From assembly GCA_020025535.1 (NCBI GenBank), contig JAHHRY010000001.1, positions 245,458 through 309,457 on the forward strand: a stretch of 64,000 bases of DNA, given 5' to 3'. This DNA is from Oscillospiraceae bacterium (GTDB lineage: Bacteria; Bacillota; Clostridia; Oscillospirales; Oscillospiraceae). The notes under the pieces were generated by a model, which saw only the letters and a program-made list of their open reading frames with translations, ran no database searches and was not told the DNA's origin. A program made the translations under genes and the position numbers. Shown one piece after another: positions 61,177 to 64,000 of this stretch (position 1 is the stretch's first letter; each line of letters begins with the position of its first letter).

Positions 61177-62334
61177 ATGAAAAAAATAACCGGTGAATCC
61201 AAGCTCACCTTCTTTGAAGCTACCAGCATTATCGTGGGTCACGGCGTCGGCGCAGGCATCCTGTCCGTCCCCTATCTGGCCTCGCACAACAGCCTTCGTG
61301 AAATTCTGCTGGTGCTCGGCTTCTGCTACCTCTTCAATTTAGTGCTTCACCTCATCATTGCAGAGCTGTCCTACAACAACGACGGAGCCCAGTTCATCCG
61401 CTGTCTGGATGCGGAGCTGTTCTCCGGCAAAATCAAGAAGATCCTCACATGGACGGCCTTTATTACACTGGGACTTTCCGTCATCTTCAATGTCAGCGCT
61501 TTCCTCACCGGTGCCGCCGCGGTCTTCCGCTCCTGGATGGGACTGCCGGATGCGGTGGGTATGCTCCTGTTTTACGTCCTGGGCGCAGGCGTGGTCTTTG
61601 TGGGCATGAAACTGGTGGGTATCTGCGAAAAAATTGCCGTCGGCTCCATGATGGCCGTGGTGGCTGTACTGGCCGTGGCCACCTTCCGCTCGGAAATGAG
61701 CCCCCTTCCCACCGGCTGGCACGGATTTAACAATGTACTGGTCTTGTTCAGCATGGTGTCCTTCTCTCTGTCCGCCGTCATGTCCACGCCCCAGATCGTC
61801 AAGGGTCTGGAGGGAAACGTAAAGAAAATCCGCGGCGCCATTGCCTCCGGTCTGGCTATCAATGTGGGGCTGATCTTTATTATCACCCTCATCACCCTGC
61901 TGAGCGCCGGAAAGCAGATTTCTCAGGACGGCGCTCTTGTGGATATTGCGGCCCATCTGGGCGGCTGGGTCAGCATCCTCGGCTATCTCTTCACCCTGCT
62001 GGCGCTGGCCACCTCTTTCTGGGCCAACACGCTGAATCTGCGTGACATCGTCCATGAGCAGACCCACTGGGGTATCCACATCAGCTGGCTTGCCGCCTCC
62101 CTTCCCTGCCTTGCCATCGCCTTCTTCGGCATTTCCACCTTCGTGGGCTTTACCCGCGTGGCAAGCATCATTCAGGTGGTCACCGGCATCGGCATCATCA
62201 TCGCCTATCATCTGTCCCGCAAGCGCACCGGCAACGCCCAGATTGTGGGACGGTTCGGCACACTCCCCTTCCAGATTCTTGTCGTCGTGTGTACAATGCT
62301 TGCAAGTATCGGAGCCATGCTTCCCGTAAAATAA
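61177..62334 (+). CDS. Amino acid transporter (HAAAP/SLC38-like)
   Basis: A 385-residue membrane protein with eleven predicted segments. The first, FFEATSIIVGHGVGAGILSV, carries the unwound GxGIL-type motif of APC-fold amino-acid permeases, and LSVIFNVSAFLTGAA and MVSFSLSAVMSTPQIV follow the hydroxy/aromatic amino-acid permease pattern. The substrate is not determined. ATG 61177 is preceded by GGAAAG at a slightly long distance. The hydrolase gene starts 15 bases after its stop. Confidence 0.82.
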   Translation: MKKITGESKLTFFEATSIIVGHGVGAGILSVPYLASHNSLREILLVLGFCYLFNLVLHLIIAELSYNNDGAQFIRCLDAELFSGKIKKILTWTAFITLGLSVIFNVSAFLTGAAAVFRSWMGLPDAVGMLLFYVLGAGVVFVGMKLVGICEKIAVGSMMAVVAVLAVATFRSEMSPLPTGWHGFNNVLVLFSMVSFSLSAVMSTPQIVKGLEGNVKKIRGAIASGLAINVGLIFIITLITLLSAGKQISQDGALVDIAAHLGGWVSILGYLFTLLALATSFWANTLNLRDIVHEQTHWGIHISWLAASLPCLAIAFFGISTFVGFTRVASIIQVVTGIGIIIAYHLSRKRTGNAQIVGRFGTLPFQILVVVCTMLASIGAMLPVK

Positions 62335-62349
62335 AGAGGTGTATTCCAA

Positions 62350-63258
62350 ATGATGTTCTTCCTTGCGCTTCTGATTGTCCTGCTCCTGCTCTTTGTACTG
62401 TTTACAGAGGAGCTCTACCGCTATGTGTTCTGCCGAAAAAGCTCTGCTCTTTTCATCCGCCTGTTTGATTCCAAAGGGCACGAGCCCAACTACTACAAAG
62501 TCCGTGACGAAGCTGCGGACCGGCTGCGGGTGGTTCCCTGTGAGGAATTCACCATCAAAAACGAACGGGGACAGGCGCTCAAAGGCTTTTACTACCCCTG
62601 CGGCGCAAAGGGAAAGAAAATCGTCTTTCTGATTCACGGCTACCGCTCCAACCATGTGGAGACCGGCGGACTCTTCTATGAGTACTACAAAAGCCGGGGC
62701 ATCGATTTCTTCTGCTGTGACCATACGGCCCATGGCGAGAGCGAAGGTCATTTCATCGGCTTTGACGTGTTTGAGTCCCGGGACTGCCTGCTCTGGATCG
62801 ACTTCCTGCGGGAAAAATTCGGTGCGGATGTGCAGATCATTCTCCACGGCTTCTCCATGGGCGGCGGTACGGTGCTGCAGATGAGCGGTCACTGCCCCGA
62901 CAATGTGAAGTTCATCATTTCCGACAGCGGCTACAAAAACGCCAGAGCCTCCATGGATCATCAGATTGGCCCCATGTACCAGCCGCTCCGGCTCATCAAC
63001 CGTCTGGTGGCCGGCTACGATTGGGACGACTCGGATGTGACAGCCAGTCTTGCGGCCTCCCGTGTTCCCATTCTTTTTGTCCACGGTCAGCAGGACAAGC
63101 TGGTCCCCTACGAAAACGGTCCGGAGCTGTATGCCGGATATCAGGGGGAGAAGGACTGTTTCTTCCCGGAAAAGGCACGGCACATTGAGGCGATGTACAC
63201 TGACCCCGAGGCCTATGCCGAAAAAATCGACCGGTTTATTCAAACTTACCTGGACTAA
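62350..63258 (+). CDS. Alpha/beta hydrolase with N-terminal membrane segment
   Basis: A 302-residue protein. A first membrane segment (FFLALLIVLLLLFVLFTEEL) is followed by an alpha/beta-hydrolase domain: oxyanion motif VFLIHGYRSNH, nucleophile elbow HGFSMGGG with the serine, acid in FVHGQQDKLVP and histidine in EKARHIEAMY. This full triad and the membrane anchor match the FrsA/YqkD-like serine hydrolase group. The substrate is unknown and could be a peptide or ester. AAAGAGG precedes ATG 62350. A second ATG follows at once. It ends at a strong terminator. Confidence 0.87.
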   Translation: MMFFLALLIVLLLLFVLFTEELYRYVFCRKSSALFIRLFDSKGHEPNYYKVRDEAADRLRVVPCEEFTIKNERGQALKGFYYPCGAKGKKIVFLIHGYRSNHVETGGLFYEYYKSRGIDFFCCDHTAHGESEGHFIGFDVFESRDCLLWIDFLREKFGADVQIILHGFSMGGGTVLQMSGHCPDNVKFIISDSGYKNARASMDHQIGPMYQPLRLINRLVAGYDWDDSDVTASLAASRVPILFVHGQQDKLVPYENGPELYAGYQGEKDCFFPEKARHIEAMYTDPEAYAEKIDRFIQTYLD

Positions 63259-63270
63259 GCATCCGAATGC

Positions 63271-63308
63271 AAAAACGGAGCGTATCAAATCTCGATACGC
63301 TCCGTTTT
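63271..63308 (+). terminator. Terminator after the alpha/beta hydrolase gene
   Basis: AAAACGGAGCGTATC pairs perfectly with GATACGCTCCGTTTT around seven bases. Confidence 0.9.
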
Positions 63309-63324
63309 CCTGTTTGGCAAAGAA

Positions 63325-63356
63325 AACGCCGCGGTCACAGATGTGACCGCGGCGTT
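63325..63356. repeat. Perfect 14-bp inverted repeat
   Basis: AACGCCGCGGTCAC and GTGACCGCGGCGTT flank AGAT. There is no T-run on either side. It lies just past the hydrolase terminator, at the edge of a decayed gene, so it may be a leftover of a rearrangement. Confidence 0.7.
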
Positions 63357-63365
63357 CGTGCAATC

Positions 63366-63535
63366 AGATAGACACCGCAGATCGGCGGCCCACCATAACG
63401 ACATTCATGCCGCCCCCCAGCGATTTTTTCTCAGAACGCCTTACCGATGCCCTCAGTCGCACCGAGAATTACGCCCCATTCGTCGCAAGGAAACCGGGCG
63501 TTCTTTTCGCTCGTTTCAGCAATTTGATTTAACCA
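63366..63535 (-). pseudogene. Short-chain dehydrogenase fragment (decayed)
   Basis: On the minus strand one frame reads EWGVILGATEGIGKAF, the NAD-binding start of a short-chain dehydrogenase (GxxxGIG), then hits TGA. It resumes as EKIAGG, and after a one-base shift as MNVVMVGRR, the expected second strand, then stops again. The internal stop, the frameshift and the missing catalytic YxxxK half show that only the first 60 or so codons remain. It resembles the 17-beta-hydroxysteroid-dehydrogenase-like branch. The flanks are a 14-bp palindrome and the terminator of the MerR-type gene. Confidence 0.7.
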
Positions 63536-63556
63536 CAGATTGGTTCGAGATACAAT

Positions 63557-63604
63557 AATAAAAAATCAGGGACACAGTATTTTTTATAACCTACTGCATC
63601 CCTG
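63557..63604 (-). terminator. Terminator after the MerR-type gene
   Basis: On the minus strand CAGGGATGCAGTA pairs with TACTGTGTCCCTG at most positions, followed by ATTTTTTATT. Confidence 0.75.
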
Positions 63605-63649
63605 TTCTATACCCACTGAGTGTTAGACTTATCCGAATAAACGGAACAG

Positions 63650-64000
63650 TTAATCTTTGTTTACCGCAATGGTGATTCGGGTAATATAGTCATCCATGAG
63701 ATTAATGTTTTCAATTCCCATACTGCTCAGCGACATTTCGTTCAAGCCCTCTTCATAGGCATATCCGGAAAGTACCAAGCTATGTTCCTGTGCATATTGT
63801 AGTATCTGCTCATAAACCTGTGGAAGTTTGTCCCAAGAGCCGATACAGAAAGCCTGCAGATAGGTTCCTGCCGGTATGATTTCGTCGCAATTCTTTGCAT
63901 GTACCGGGCAATAAGCAAAATACCGGTCATAGCAATCAAACCTCCGTTCCCGCAAAGCATCTGCAGAAATGCGGGTTCCAAAGCTGTCGTAAAGGGAAAA
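63650..64000 (-). CDS. MerR-type regulator, C-terminal effector-binding part (runs off window)
   Basis: The frame is open from base 64000, with the stop at 63650, giving 116 visible residues. The start is outside the window. The visible part looks like the GyrI-like effector-binding domain found at the end of BmrR/TipA-type MerR regulators: IPAGTYLQAFCIGSWDKLPQ, then YEQILQYAQEHSLVLSGYAY, and a closing strand ITRITIAVNKD. Such domains bind lipophilic drugs. The DNA-binding part cannot be seen, and a stand-alone GyrI-like protein is possible. Confidence 0.7.
   Translation of the reverse strand, partial: FSLYDSFGTRISADALRERRFDCYDRYFAYCPVHAKNCDEIIPAGTYLQAFCIGSWDKLPQVYEQILQYAQEHSLVLSGYAYEEGLNEMSLSSMGIENINLMDDYITRITIAVNKD

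Noticed and set aside
63343..63558. Plus-strand frame of 71 codons
   Set aside because: It is Arg/His-rich and starts inside a palindrome. The minus strand of the same stretch shows dehydrogenase remnants.

Overview
The window looks like the chromosome of a low-oxygen, gut-type Clostridia (Firmicutes), probably near Oscillospiraceae/Ruminococcaceae. The reasons are the clostridial order recJ-rel-dtd-metallo-hydrolase-hemZ, an HU-rqcP pair next to a SpoVB/MurJ-type flippase, AdhE, rubrerythrin, SipW/TasA-type secretion, Gram-positive AGGAGG ribosome sites and GC-rich codons. The genus assignment is inference. I saw no rRNA, complete tRNA, CRISPR array or insertion sequence.

Layout. 1-9254 (+): housekeeping block, the 3' end of recJ, then rel, dtd, an MBL hydrolase, hemZ, a divergent amidohydrolase, a SpoVB/MurJ-like flippase, HU and rqcP. 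9356-11619 (+): MoxR AAA ATPase plus VWA protein. 11764-14488 (+): adhE with palindromes around its promoter. 14489-24008 (-): an opp peptide transporter operon in which the binding protein, OppB, OppD and OppF are all unusually built, followed by an ApbE-like membrane protein. 24768-26590: a divergent TetR regulator and NAD-dependent epimerase sharing one palindromic promoter region. 26592-34401 (-): small membrane protein, cytidylate-kinase-like protein, heterodimeric ABC exporter and pgsA, then an OmpR/sensor-kinase pair with a small alarmone synthetase. Near-identical 39-bp boxes precede both operons. 34476-40371 (-): envelope polymer operon (CDP-glycerol-type glycerophosphotransferase, CPBP protease, YidC-phosphatase fusion, LicC-like nucleotidyltransferase).

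40511-50135 (-): a SipW locus with signal peptidase SipW, five TasA/camelysin-like secreted proteins, a 1584-residue repeat adhesin with a His/Cys-rich region, and a protein ending in a sortase-like PFTG signal. 50421-54358 (+), transcribed divergently: a choline module with a winged-helix/LicC/LicA fusion, a second LicA-like kinase and a LicB-like permease. 54437-64000: zinc alcohol dehydrogenase, rubrerythrin, uracil permease with a leader attenuator, glycoside-hydrolase-like protein, glycerophosphodiesterase, amino-acid transporter, alpha/beta hydrolase, a short-chain-dehydrogenase pseudogene and the 3' end of a MerR-type regulator.

How it fits together. The strongest candidate for an undescribed system is the envelope region 34.5-54.4 kb. 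Choline-type uptake, kinase and cytidylyltransferase functions (50-54 kb) and a second cytidylyltransferase-like protein lie near a glycerophosphotransferase and a YidC homologue fused to an alkaline-phosphatase/LTA-synthase-like domain. A fibre-like surface secretion locus lies between them. I infer a phosphocholine- or related amino-alcohol-decorated phosphopolymer made beside a TasA-like surface structure. The second notable case is the opp operon, whose binding protein appears circularly permuted. Everything here was read by eye. No database search, alignment or structure prediction was run.
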